DNA of 64,000 nt from Anaerolineales bacterium (lineage in GTDB: Bacteria; Chloroflexota; Anaerolineae; 4572-78; J111): positions 501,889-565,888 of the forward strand of contig JACKAU010000006.1 in assembly GCA_020634855.1 (NCBI GenBank). Reading direction: 5' to 3'. Made by a program: the position numbers and the translations under genes. The notes beneath the pieces are model-generated. The model ran no database searches. It had not been told where the DNA came from and saw only the letters and a program-made list of their open reading frames with translations. This document shows positions 50,088-58,850 of this stretch, piece after piece. The first letter of the stretch is position 1; each line of letters starts with the position of its first letter.

Positions 50088-50143
50088 GGAGCGTCAAAGT
50101 TTACTTTGACTTAATCGTAAATCAAAGCAAGCTTTGTCGCTCC
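50088..50143. repeat. Dispersed hairpin repeat (CTGGAGC...GCTCCAG family), copy 3
   Basis: TCTGGAGCGTCAAAGTTTAC and the answering AAGCAAGCTTTGTCGCTCCAG frame an 11-base centre. Close match to 9963-10016; a short copy is at 21648. Confidence 0.75.
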
Positions 50144-50207
50144 AGTAAATCTTAATAGTCGTTGCTGTACCGAGGCGTTAGAGTTTAGTCTAAAACAACT
50201 TAAATGG

Positions 50208-51374
50208 CTAGCTGTAAACCGGCACAAAATATTCGTACCCAAATAGTTCACGTAGAATTGGCAGCGGCAACAGGTCTGACTTGAACGGAAACTGAGTCTG
50301 GTGCGCGGCCAACGCGGCCACTTTTTGCGGTACGTAGGGGGTGACATCAACGCTAGCTATATCATCGGGCAACGACTCCGTCTGATTGAGATTGTCGGCG
50401 GCTACCGCATCCACTAACTGCGCGCCGACCCCTCGCCCGGCAAAATTGGTCGGGGTTTGGGGTGAGAAGACCAAGCACGTCACGTTGCCTTCAGCCACGA
50501 CGTGGGCGTTGCGCGGCTGTCGATAGGCCAGACCTTCCTCACCAAAGAAATGTCCCGGACCGACGCGAGCCAGTACGTGCCGCTCGCCCTCATTATCCTC
50601 TCGATACACCGTTACTTCACCCGACAGGATCAAGTAGAGCTTGCTGGCCGGTTCATCTTGCTCGATAATGGTGAACCCCGCCGGAAACCAGCTTGTCTCT
50701 ACATAATCGCTAACGTAGCCCAACATTGTGGCCTCCTCAGAGAAGATCAAGAGAGCATGTCCAAAATCGGCCGTGCCTTGAAACCGCCGGCAAAGCGCCA
50801 CTAACCACTGAACCAGCCGATCCGCGAGAAGGCGCGGTTTGCGGGGAAAGTAACTGTAGTAAAGCCGATCCGGGGTGTGCGGCGCTAACCCCAACGCCCG
50901 ATGCTCTGGAAATTGCCGGGCATCGCCGGATACCTTTACGGCTTCAGTGGTGGCCGCTCCGATGGCGATGTGATCAGGGTGACCGTAAGCCCCATCCGGA
51001 CCAAAAGTAATCACGGTGTCCGGTCGAAAATCGCGAATGATCCGGGTGATATCATCTACCAAGCGAACCGGCTCAACCTCGGCCAGCGTCCCATCGCCAT
51101 AGTCCAGACACAGACTATGGTGAACGCCAAGCTGTTGGGTCGATTGCAGGAGTTCTTGTTCCCGTACTTTGCCCAGTGTCCGGCGGGTGGCAATACGCGC
51201 ATCTTGAATTTGGCCGGCCTCGCCGCGCGTGGCTGAAACAACCATCGTCTCGATACCCAAAGCTGCCGCTTGGGCCAGCGTCCCCCCGGCGCAAAACACT
51301 TCGTCGTCCGGGTGGGCTAATACGCATAGTAGGCGTTGCGGTTTTTGGTCATCTAAAAAGTTCATTATGGTCAT
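50208..51374 (-). CDS. PIG-L/LmbE deacetylase with inserted cyclic-nucleotide-binding domain
   Basis: 388 residues from ATG 51374 (AGAGGAG upstream). The PIG-L fold gives LLCVLAHPDDEVFCAGGTL (zinc site His21, Asp24-type residues), DYGDGTL, and AYGHPDHIAIG (131-137). At about 220-310 a complete cNMP-binding domain is inserted: FTIIEQDEPASKLYLILSGEVTVY, the cassette FFGEEGLAYRQPRNAHVVAEG with Glu279 and Arg288. The PIG-L chain then resumes (KVAALAAHQTQFPF, LRELFGYEYFV, about 351-384). PIG-L enzymes deacetylate N-acetylglucosaminyl compounds (mycothiol, bacillithiol, GPI, glycopeptides). The insertion suggests a deacetylase switched by cyclic nucleotide. The downstream end of a unit with dsrE and tusA-like genes. 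Confidence 0.88.
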   Translation of the reverse strand: MTIMNFLDDQKPQRLLCVLAHPDDEVFCAGGTLAQAAALGIETMVVSATRGEAGQIQDARIATRRTLGKVREQELLQSTQQLGVHHSLCLDYGDGTLAEVEPVRLVDDITRIIRDFRPDTVITFGPDGAYGHPDHIAIGAATTEAVKVSGDARQFPEHRALGLAPHTPDRLYYSYFPRKPRLLADRLVQWLVALCRRFQGTADFGHALLIFSEEATMLGYVSDYVETSWFPAGFTIIEQDEPASKLYLILSGEVTVYREDNEGERHVLARVGPGHFFGEEGLAYRQPRNAHVVAEGNVTCLVFSPQTPTNFAGRGVGAQLVDAVAADNLNQTESLPDDIASVDVTPYVPQKVAALAAHQTQFPFKSDLLPLPILRELFGYEYFVPVYS

Positions 51375-51390
51375 TGCTCCTCTAAAATAG

Positions 51391-51426
51391 ATGCTGTAGG
51401 ACAAACTTAAGTTTGTCCTACAGCAT
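51391..51426. repeat. Perfect 36-bp palindrome (hairpin)
   Basis: ATGCTGTAGGACAAACTT meets its exact complement without a loop, followed on the plus strand by TTTTT. It lies between the dsrE-like gene and the PIG-L gene on the minus strand. It may attenuate or process the message; the AAACTTAAGTTT core suggests a dispersed element. Confidence 0.8.
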
Positions 51427-51475
51427 TTTTGTTCTTGATGTCGTGCCGACAGGGTCTGTCTTACGCAAGTAGTCC

Positions 51476-51835
51476 TTAAAAATCGAGCGTTTTGGCGCCG
51501 TTAACTAACGCTTCCACGGCTGTAGCCGCGCCGATAATTTTAGCCCCTTCAACCAGGTCATCACTGGTAATCTCGCGGGGATTGGCGCAAGCGCCGCAGA
51601 CCCAGATTTCACCACCGGCCTCGACAAACTGCCGGATCAGGTCACTCAGAGGGGCGAAGCCGTGGGCTTGCATATCATCGGCGTAACCCTTAACCGCCAC
51701 GCGGACGCCTTCAATCGTGAGTAGAACGGTGACCTTTTGATTGGCGCTCCGGGCGACGTTGCCGACTACAAAAGCCAATGAAGCGCGCTCGACATTATCC
51801 TTACCATTGGTGTTGTGAATTAAGATGTGTTCCAT
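51476..51835 (-). CDS. DsrE-family sulfur-relay-like protein
   Basis: 119 residues, a complete DsrE/F fold: MEHILIHNTNGKDNVERASLAFVVGNVA, VTVLLTIEGVRVAVKGYAD, and EAGGEIWVCGACANPREI, where the Cys pair VCGAC is the likely persulfide-carrying site. ATG 51835 has AGGAGA upstream. Directly downstream of a TusA-like gene; TusA and DsrE proteins exchange sulfur in sulfur oxidation and tRNA thiolation systems, so the pair probably forms a small sulfur-transfer module. The client is not in the window. Confidence 0.85.
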   Translation of the reverse strand: MEHILIHNTNGKDNVERASLAFVVGNVARSANQKVTVLLTIEGVRVAVKGYADDMQAHGFAPLSDLIRQFVEAGGEIWVCGACANPREITSDDLVEGAKIIGAATAVEALVNGAKTLDF

Positions 51836-51856
51836 TTTTGATTCTCCTATTTTAAT

Positions 51857-51927
51857 AATTTGATTAGTTAATTAATTAATTAATTAGTTAGTTAGTTAGT
51901 TAGTTAGTTAGTTGGTTGGTTGGTTAA
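51857..51927. repeat. Tetranucleotide microsatellite (TTAA/TTAG/TTGG)
   Basis: TTAATTAA units run into TTAG x7 and TTGG x3 over about 70 bp between the tusA-like and dsrE-like genes. Length changes here could alter expression of dsrE and of genes downstream. Confidence 0.85.
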
Positions 51928-51972
51928 AAATATCTTCTAAAGACCTTACGGTCTGACTTCCCGTATTAAGAC

Positions 51973-52239
51973 TCATCCACCGCGCCGCAGCAGGTAGCGA
52001 TCATTCTCATGTTGGACAATTTCGTTCCCGGTCAGACGAGTCCAAGGCCCCAGGTCGGCCATAACGCTGACGTGCGTCGCTCGAACTTCCAGAGTTTGGC
52101 CCGGTTCCAGGTTACGCATTAGCGCGGAAATCTCTTCGATAGGCCCATCGGCGCAGCATTTGCCACCAACGTCACAGAAGACATTCGCTCCAAATACGGA
52201 TTGGGAAGCTTCGGTTTCAACTTGCGTTTTACGTTCCAT
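51973..52239 (-). CDS. TusA-like sulfur carrier, variant active site
   Basis: 88 residues from ATG 52239, with AAGGAG nine bases upstream; an in-frame ATG ten codons earlier has none. The second half matches TusA/SirA: PIEEISALMRNLEPGQTLEVRATHVSVMADLGPWTRLTGNEIV. The active site, usually CPxP, reads GKCCADGPIEEI, so the Cys is kept with a neighbouring Cys but the first Pro is lost. An extra N-terminal segment carries another Cys (NVFCDVGG). First gene of the minus-strand unit with dsrE and PIG-L, behind a -10 flanked by the 11-bp heptamer array. Confidence 0.78.
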   Translation of the reverse strand: MERKTQVETEASQSVFGANVFCDVGGKCCADGPIEEISALMRNLEPGQTLEVRATHVSVMADLGPWTRLTGNEIVQHENDRYLLRRGG

Positions 52240-52304
52240 TTGTGTATCTCCTTTTATTAGATAGCTCATTGAATAGGTCAGTGAATGATTAACTTTATGC
52301 CTCC

Positions 52305-52403
52305 AGTATATTCATCGCTCGTATCAGAAACGTGTTCAAAAAACGTATCAGTAGGCGTTTAAAAAGGGTTTTATTAGGCTTTTTTGGCTGTTTTCAGTAC
52401 AAT
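52305..52403. promoter_or_regulatory. Divergent SARP-type regulatory region with 11-bp-phased heptamers
   Basis: Minus strand: TATACT (52305-52310 on plus as AGTATA), 8-9 bp gap, then heptamers TGATACG (52320), GAACACG (52331), TGATACG (52344) and TAAACGC (52355). Plus strand: GCGTTTA (52355), GGGTTTT (52366), GGCTTTT (52377), CTGTTTT (52388), then TACAAT (52398-52403). Steps are 11 bp except one of 13. The minus-strand side (tusA unit) fits the canonical SARP geometry; the plus-strand side (SARP-kinase gene) fits less well, with 14 or 3 bp to the -10. Confidence 0.6.
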
Positions 52404-52455
52404 GGGGACGCAGTGACCACCTGGCTACGGCCATAACCCAACGTTGGTAATGCCC

Positions 52456-55400
52456 ATGTCACATCTAAAACTGTTGGTGCTCGGCCCTCCCCGTTTGGAG
52501 CGAGAGGGTACGCCCTTGGAGCTTGAGACGCGCAAAGCGCTGGCCTTGCTGATCTACCTGGCGGTGACCGGCCGAGGCCACAGCCGCGATGCGCTGGCCA
52601 CGCTGCTTTGGCCGGAACACGACCAATCGAGAGCGCGGACCTATTTACGGCGAGCTTTGTGGATGCTCAAATCTGCCCTGGGCGAGGAGCTACTTTTAAT
52701 CGAGCGGCAAAGTGTGGGCCTTAACCCCGCCGCGGAGCTGTGGGTCGATGCCGCTCATTTTCGTCAGCGACTGGCCGCCGGTGAACTGGACGAACAAACC
52801 GGTCATGCCGTTGACGCTGATCGTCTGGCCCTTTTGGCCGAGGCGGTGGACTTTTACCAAGCCGACTTTCTGGCCGGCTTCAGTCTGCGCGATGCGCCGG
52901 AGTTCGACGACTGGCAATTTTTTGAGGCGGAGGGACTGCGACAGGCCTTGGCCGTCGCTCTGGAGCGGCTGGTTCAAGGCTATATCGACCAGGCCAATTA
53001 CGAGCCGGCCATTCCTTATGCACGCCGCTGGCTGTCGCTCGATCCGCTGCATGAGCCGGCGCACCGGGCGCTGATGCAGCTTTATGCCAATTCGGATCAG
53101 CAAGCCGCGGCGCTGCATCAGTACGAAGAGTGCGTCCGGCAACTCGATGAAGAGTTTGGCCTGCCCCCGGAGATGGAGACAACGACCCTCTTTGAGGCGA
53201 TTAAAGCCAAACGCATGTTGGGCCCTTTTCTTAAGACCCAAGCGCAAAGAAACCAGATCGCCGAGGCGAAAAAGGAGGCATCTCGACCTGAGACGAAGTC
53301 GCCGGCTGGCCGGGGGACACTACCGGCCCAATTGGGCCGGTACGAACTTTTGGCCGAGATAGGGCAAGGCGGCTTTGCGACGGTCTATCGCGCTCGCGAT
53401 ACCGCTTTGGATCGTCCGGTGGCCTTGAAGGAACTCAAGGCAGCGCTGTTGACCGAAACCCGGGGGCTTAAACGGTTTCACCGGGAAGCCAAACTGGTTG
53501 CCCGCTTAGATCATCCGCACATTGTGCCTATCTACGATGTCGGGCAGGCCCAGGGGCGACATTTCATCGTGATGCGCTTGGTAGAGGGCCAAAGCCTGGC
53601 CGAACGGCTGGCTGAGCAGGGCCGGATGACTTGGTCGGAGACGGTCGAGTTGATCGGGGCCGTGGCCGAGGGGCTGGATTACGCCCATCGGCGGGGTATC
53701 CTGCATCGCGATTTGAAGCCGGCCAATATTCTGCTTGACCCGGAACGCGGCCCGCTGTTGAGTGACTTCGGCCTGGCCAAGCTGGAAGACGAGCACAGCT
53801 TCAGCCAAAGTGGGCGGGTGGTCGGCACGACTCACTATATCGCCCCGGAGTTGTGGGACGGCCAACCGGCCACACCGCAGACCGATATTTATGCCTTAGG
53901 CTGCATTATTTACGAGCTGTTGACCGGCGAGAAAATCTTTGCCGGTGAAACGCCTGTTTCCGTCATGCGCGCCCACTTTCAATCGCTGGCGCTGCCGCAA
54001 AATTGGCCGGAGGATGTACCGGCCGGCCTAAACGAGATACTTGAGCGAGCGTTGACCCAGCAGCCTGCTGAACGCTATGCCTCGGCCGTCGAGTTGGCCA
54101 TGGCTCTGCTCTGGCTGACTGAGGGCGACGCGCTCGAAAGCAAACGCCTCGACAGCCGGACTTCGGATCATCTGGCTGAGCCGAAGTCGGAGCGCCGCCG
54201 CGCCGAACCGCCCCCACCGGCATCGCCGCCGTTACCTCGCTTTTTAAAGGAAGATACCCCCCCTGAACCGGCGCCTGTCTTTGTTGCCCGCGAGCGAGAA
54301 CTGTCAGACCTGACGGCCGCTATGGCTTCAGCGCGGGCCGGCCAGGGCCAAATTCTATTCGTTATCGGCGGAGCGGGCCGAGGCAAGTCCCTCCTGACCC
54401 AAGAATTTACCCGGCGGATGCAGGCCGAGGATAGTGATCTGGTCGTAGTCAGCGGCTACTGTGATGCCATGACCGGCGTCGGCGACCCCTACCTGCCCTT
54501 TCGGGGGGCGCTGGCCATGCTGACCGGCGATGTCGAGGCCAAATGGGCCGGCGGTCTCATCAGCCGGGATCACGCCTGCCGGTTGTGGGGGTTGATGCCC
54601 CTCACCCTGCCGGCGCTGGTCAACCACGCGCCCGATTTGATCGGCAACTTTGTCCCCGCCGCCGCCCTGCAAGCACGGGCAGCGACCACCGCCCCGCCTG
54701 AAGCTGCCTGGTTCAAGCGGTTAGCGACCTTGGCCGAGGCTAAACCCGACGCCGGGCTGGAACAACAGCGCATCTTTAGCCAATATGCGGCCCTGCTCAA
54801 GGCCATCGCCGCCCAACGGCCGCTCCTGTTTATAATTGAAGATTTGCACTGGGTCGATACCGCGTCGAGTGGATTGCTCTTTCATTTAAGCCGGGAGATC
54901 AGCGACAGCCGCATCCTGATCGTCGGCACGTATCGACCGGAGGAAGTCCCGTTGAGTTGGAGCGACGACCGGCATCCCCTGGCCGGCCTGGTCAGCGAAC
55001 TTAAGCGCCAGCACGGCGATATCTGGCTTGACTTGGATGACATGGCCGCGATTGAAGGCTGGCAGTTTATCGACGCCTATCTGGATACGCAGCCCAATAA
55101 GCTGGACATCGCCTTTCGGGAAGCGCTGTTTCGGCATACCGGCGGGTACGCCTTATTTACGGTGGAGTTACTGCGGGATATGCAAGAGCGGGGCGACCTG
55201 GCTCAGGATGAAAATGGGGATTGGGTTGTCGCCGGAACCATCGATTGGCAAACGTTGCCGGCCAAGGTCGAAGGCGTTATCGAGAAGCGGATCAAACGCT
55301 TGGAAAAAGAGTGGCAGGCGGTGCTGACCGTGGCCAGTATCGAGGGCGAGATCTTTACCGCCGAAGTGGTGGCTCGCGTCCAGGAGGTGGCTGAACGCAG

Positions 55401-57174
55401 CTTGGTGCAGCAGTTGAGCCGCGAGCTGGACAAACGGCACCGCCTGATCACGGCCCAAACATTGGAACGCGTGGGCCGGCAGCGCCTCTCGCGCTATCGG
55501 TTTCGGCATCACCTCTTCCAACATTATCTCTATCACAATCTGGATGAACTCGAACGCGGCTATCTCCATGAGGCGGTCGGCACTGTTCTGGAAGAGCTGT
55601 ATGAGGGCCGAACCGAGGAGGTGGCGGTTCAATTAGCCTGGCATTTTCAGGAAGCGGGGCTGGTAGACAAGGCAGTCAGCTACCTGCAAAGCGCCGGCGA
55701 GACCGCCGCCCGGGTCTATGCCCACACCGAAGCCATTGCGTTTTATCGTCAGGCGCTGGCCTTGATCGAGCAACACGACGTCGGCCGGCAGCACCTGACT
55801 CGCCTTTATAGCTGCCTGGGCCGGACGCTGGAGTTGAACGCGCAATTTAATGAGGCTCTGGCCAACTATGAAGAAATGGAGACAATGGCCCAACAGCAGC
55901 GCAACCGCCCGATGGAATTGGCGGCCCTAATGGCCCAGGTCACGCTCTATGCCACCCCCACCCCCGTCCACGATCCGGTCAAGGGGCCGGCACTGGGTGA
56001 AGAGACTCTGACCCTGGCCCGTGAACTGGGCGACCAGGCCGCCGAGGCCAAAACATTGTGGAACCTGGCTTTAGGCGGCATGTGGAGCGGGCGGACCCAC
56101 GAGGGGATTACTTACGCGGCCCAGGCGGCGGCGTTGGCCCGCCAACTCAATCTGACCGAACTGCTGGCCTACGCCCTCAATGATCTGGGCATGCTCTACG
56201 CGGCTGTCCTTGATGTCGAACAAGCCAAACCGACCCTCTATGAGGCCGGCAAACTGTGGCGTGACCTCGATAATCTGCCCATGCTCACCGATAACCTGAG
56301 CATGACCGCGATGGCCCACGTCGCCGCCGGTGATTATGACCAGGCCATTGCCCTTTCGAATGAAGCCTTTCACCTGTGCGAGTCTAGTAACAACCTGTGG
56401 GGCCAATCGTATAGTCTGATGATGGTTTGCCTGGCTTACTGGGAGTTTGGCCGGCCGGATAAGGCGTTAACCACAGCTAATGAGAGTGTTCGTTTAGGCG
56501 AGATGGCCGGGTTTATGGCCGCCCAGGTTCTGGCCGGCGGTCATCGGGCCGCGATGTACGGCCACCTGGGCGCGATTGAGCCGGGCCTGGTCATGGCACG
56601 CCAGGCCCTGACGGTGGCCGAAACCCACTTCCCCCACTTCCGCTGCCATCCTCTGGGCAGACTAGTGCAACTTCAGCTTATGGCCGGCAACCTGAACGAA
56701 GCCGAAGCGGCGGTTGAGCAGGGCAAAAACGATCCGTACCGCGATGCCCATCCCACCTGGAATATGCAGCTCAATATCGCCGAGGCAGAACTGGCCTTAA
56801 GTCAAGGTAATTATGAGCAGGCCATCGCCATTGCCGATCACTGGCTGCCCCGGTTACGGCAACATAACCTGCGGGCCTATACTCCCGCCATGCTTCAGCC
56901 CAAGAGCCAGGCACAGTTGGTCCTGGGCCAGGTCGAAGCGGCTCGTGAAAGTTTGCTGGAAGCCCGTGACATCGCTACAGCCACCGGCTCGCGGGCCACA
57001 TTGTGGCCGATCCTAGCGGCCTTAAGCGCCCTTGAACCCGACCCCACCGCAGCCCAGCAATTACACCGGCAAGCCCAAGAGATCGTTGAATCCATCGTGG
57101 GTTACATTAGCGCCGCCGACCTACGGGCTTCCTTCCTCAACCTGCCCCAGGTACGAGCGTTGGTTTCGACGTAA
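52456..57174 (+). CDS. SARP (wHTH-BTAD) - Ser/Thr kinase - AAA ATPase - TPR fusion regulator
   Basis: 1572 residues. Winged helix and BTAD (about 1-255: LLVLGPPRLEREGTPLELETRKALALL, TLLWPEHDQSRARTYLRRALW). A full Hanks kinase follows (about 294-555: LLAEIGQGGFATVYRARD, ALKEL, HRDLKPANILL, DFGLAKL, TTHYIAPELW). Then an AAA_16 ATPase (about 605-900: FVARERELSDLTAA, P-loop GGAGRGKS near 637, Walker B LLFIIEDLHWVDT near 790) and TPR repeats (about 1060-1500). One chain thus joins DNA binding, phosphorylation, ATP switching and signal input. In-frame ATG at 52450 and TTG at 52444 are alternative starts; none has a good ribosome site. Preceded by an 11-bp heptamer array, suggesting autocontrol. Confidence 0.92.
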   Translation: MSHLKLLVLGPPRLEREGTPLELETRKALALLIYLAVTGRGHSRDALATLLWPEHDQSRARTYLRRALWMLKSALGEELLLIERQSVGLNPAAELWVDAAHFRQRLAAGELDEQTGHAVDADRLALLAEAVDFYQADFLAGFSLRDAPEFDDWQFFEAEGLRQALAVALERLVQGYIDQANYEPAIPYARRWLSLDPLHEPAHRALMQLYANSDQQAAALHQYEECVRQLDEEFGLPPEMETTTLFEAIKAKRMLGPFLKTQAQRNQIAEAKKEASRPETKSPAGRGTLPAQLGRYELLAEIGQGGFATVYRARDTALDRPVALKELKAALLTETRGLKRFHREAKLVARLDHPHIVPIYDVGQAQGRHFIVMRLVEGQSLAERLAEQGRMTWSETVELIGAVAEGLDYAHRRGILHRDLKPANILLDPERGPLLSDFGLAKLEDEHSFSQSGRVVGTTHYIAPELWDGQPATPQTDIYALGCIIYELLTGEKIFAGETPVSVMRAHFQSLALPQNWPEDVPAGLNEILERALTQQPAERYASAVELAMALLWLTEGDALESKRLDSRTSDHLAEPKSERRRAEPPPPASPPLPRFLKEDTPPEPAPVFVARERELSDLTAAMASARAGQGQILFVIGGAGRGKSLLTQEFTRRMQAEDSDLVVVSGYCDAMTGVGDPYLPFRGALAMLTGDVEAKWAGGLISRDHACRLWGLMPLTLPALVNHAPDLIGNFVPAAALQARAATTAPPEAAWFKRLATLAEAKPDAGLEQQRIFSQYAALLKAIAAQRPLLFIIEDLHWVDTASSGLLFHLSREISDSRILIVGTYRPEEVPLSWSDDRHPLAGLVSELKRQHGDIWLDLDDMAAIEGWQFIDAYLDTQPNKLDIAFREALFRHTGGYALFTVELLRDMQERGDLAQDENGDWVVAGTIDWQTLPAKVEGVIEKRIKRLEKEWQAVLTVASIEGEIFTAEVVARVQEVAERSLVQQLSRELDKRHRLITAQTLERVGRQRLSRYRFRHHLFQHYLYHNLDELERGYLHEAVGTVLEELYEGRTEEVAVQLAWHFQEAGLVDKAVSYLQSAGETAARVYAHTEAIAFYRQALALIEQHDVGRQHLTRLYSCLGRTLELNAQFNEALANYEEMETMAQQQRNRPMELAALMAQVTLYATPTPVHDPVKGPALGEETLTLARELGDQAAEAKTLWNLALGGMWSGRTHEGITYAAQAAALARQLNLTELLAYALNDLGMLYAAVLDVEQAKPTLYEAGKLWRDLDNLPMLTDNLSMTAMAHVAAGDYDQAIALSNEAFHLCESSNNLWGQSYSLMMVCLAYWEFGRPDKALTTANESVRLGEMAGFMAAQVLAGGHRAAMYGHLGAIEPGLVMARQALTVAETHFPHFRCHPLGRLVQLQLMAGNLNEAEAAVEQGKNDPYRDAHPTWNMQLNIAEAELALSQGNYEQAIAIADHWLPRLRQHNLRAYTPAMLQPKSQAQLVLGQVEAARESLLEARDIATATGSRATLWPILAALSALEPDPTAAQQLHRQAQEIVESIVGYISAADLRASFLNLPQVRALVST

Positions 57175-57200
57175 CGTAGCAAAGCCACAACTAAAAATAG

Positions 57201-57290
57201 GACACGGATTCGGCGGATCGCACGGATTAACACGGATAATACAATATTTAATCAGTGAAAAATCCGTACAATCCGTGTCATCCGTGTTCC
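57201..57290. repeat. ACACGGAT-type dispersed repeat, copy 1
   Basis: ACACGGAT-rich left part (57202-57238) and ATCCGTGTCATCCGTGTT right part (57270-57288) can form a hairpin. A second copy lies at 58851-58950; the two flank the glycosyltransferase gene. The rest of the 57.18-57.52 kb gap shows nothing I can support. Confidence 0.8.
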
Positions 57291-57524
57291 CTAATCTACG
57301 CGGATGGCGCAAATTTGCCGTATCAACACCGTAAAGCATCGGATTTGAGTTATTTACCCATGACCTTAAGGCCAATTCCACCCTGGCAGGCTTGGCCAAA
57401 TGCACAACATACGTCAGTCGATAGCCAAAGTACGCCGTTTCCTCGAACCCCACGGTGGCGGCCAATTGGCGCACAAGTGTCTCCTACGCTCACGAACGCC
57501 CTTTTTGCATTCATAAAGACGACC

Positions 57525-58751
57525 TTAGGCGTTCTGCTGGTGGAGGCCTATCAAGCGCTGGGCGGCGATCTGTGCGCCGTCGCTGCGCACTGAGGCGGCG
57601 ATGGATTGGGCGCGGGCCGTCACGGTGGGCTGGAGGATGTGTTCGAGAGCGCTCGTCAGCGAGTTGGTGGTGGGCGCGCCGGGGGCGTGGGCGACGCCGA
57701 TGCCGAGATGCTGGACGCGTCCGGCCCAGTAGTGCTGGTCGTACATTTGGGGGATGATGACTTGGGGTACACCGGCTCGTGCGGCGGCGGTTGTAGTGCC
57801 TGCCCCGCCGTGGTGGACGACGGCGGCCACCCGTTTGAACAGCGCCTGTTGGTTAACCTCACCGATAGCCAAGCCATCGGGTTCGTCATCCACAAGTGAT
57901 AGGTCGGCCCACCCCCGGGACACGATCACCCGGCGGCCGAGCGCCCGGGCCGATGTAATCGTCATCTGGCTGAGGTCTTGCGGTGCGCGAATGCTGCCGA
58001 AGCCGAAGTAGACGGGCGGTTCGCCGGCATCGAGGAACGCCTCCAACTCGGGCGAGAGCGGACGCGCATCCGGCAGAATCCAGGCGCCGGTCTGGAATAC
58101 GGCCTGGTCCGCTGGATCGGGCCAGGGTCCCAAGGTCGAGTCGGCGGCCAGCCAGGGCTGGTCAGTCAAGATGTGGCTACGCACGTCACCGACCGGGGAC
58201 AGGTCGAGTGATGCTCGCTGCGCATTGAGCAAAGGCCCCCACATATCGTTCCAGCTTCGTGCATCTTGAGCCCAAAGTTCGCGGTAATCGGCTGTGGCGG
58301 GAGCCGGTGCGTCTCCCCGCATGGTCAGTACGGGTGGGGCGTGGTGGGGCGAGGGCAGCACTATTGGGCAGTAGGCGGCGAATACATACGGGATGCCCAT
58401 CTTCTCTGCGATCGAGGGCGCGGCGATTTGGAGGGCCGTTGCTCCCACGATGATGTCGCAGCCTTGGGCTGCTGCTGTGATCGTCTCGAACTGGGTGGCG
58501 ACCGTGCTGGCCATCATTTGACGCCGCTGCTCAGGCGTGGGTAGGGCTGCCACTGGTCTGGCTTTCCCGGTCGAGCGCAGCTCAGGACCGATAGGCGTGA
58601 CCGGCAGGCTCAGGCGCTCGATCCAGTCGCAGAAGTCGGGCGGTACGCACAGGTGGACCTCCTGGCCGAGGGTCTTCAGTTGCAGCGCTAGCGCCACCAA
58701 CGGCTGGACATCGCCTCGTGATCCGATGGTTGATAGTAGTAGTCGCATCAT
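57525..58751 (-). CDS. UGT/GtfB-type glycosyltransferase (GT1)
   Basis: 408 residues from ATG 58751; upstream in-frame codons have no ribosome site. GT-B fold: N-terminal MRLLLSTIGSRGDVQPLVALA and GCDIIVGATALQIAA, then the nucleotide-sugar domain with VYFGFGSIRAPQD, RVIVSRGWADL and the GT1 signature VVHHGGAGTTTAAARAGVPQVIIPQMYDQHYWAGRV. Related enzymes glycosylate glycopeptides, macrolides, sterols or flavonoids; the acceptor is unknown. The upstream minus-strand -10 has a SARP-like heptamer array, and the gene is flanked by two copies of a dispersed repeat, so it may be an acquired tailoring gene. Confidence 0.92.
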   Translation of the reverse strand: MMRLLLSTIGSRGDVQPLVALALQLKTLGQEVHLCVPPDFCDWIERLSLPVTPIGPELRSTGKARPVAALPTPEQRRQMMASTVATQFETITAAAQGCDIIVGATALQIAAPSIAEKMGIPYVFAAYCPIVLPSPHHAPPVLTMRGDAPAPATADYRELWAQDARSWNDMWGPLLNAQRASLDLSPVGDVRSHILTDQPWLAADSTLGPWPDPADQAVFQTGAWILPDARPLSPELEAFLDAGEPPVYFGFGSIRAPQDLSQMTITSARALGRRVIVSRGWADLSLVDDEPDGLAIGEVNQQALFKRVAAVVHHGGAGTTTAAARAGVPQVIIPQMYDQHYWAGRVQHLGIGVAHAPGAPTTNSLTSALEHILQPTVTARAQSIAASVRSDGAQIAAQRLIGLHQQNA

Positions 58752-58850
58752 AATGCCCCGTTTGAAATTGTTAAAAACATCGTAATACGCTCCTATCCTG
58801 TATAGAAACATTTTCAGTCGATCACAGTTTCACATAAAGGTGGGTAAATA

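Noticed and set aside
57121..57474. 117-residue minus-strand ORF in the gap after the SARP-kinase gene
   Set aside because: Runs through the ACACGGAT repeat and the end of the SARP gene, with no recognisable domain or start signal.
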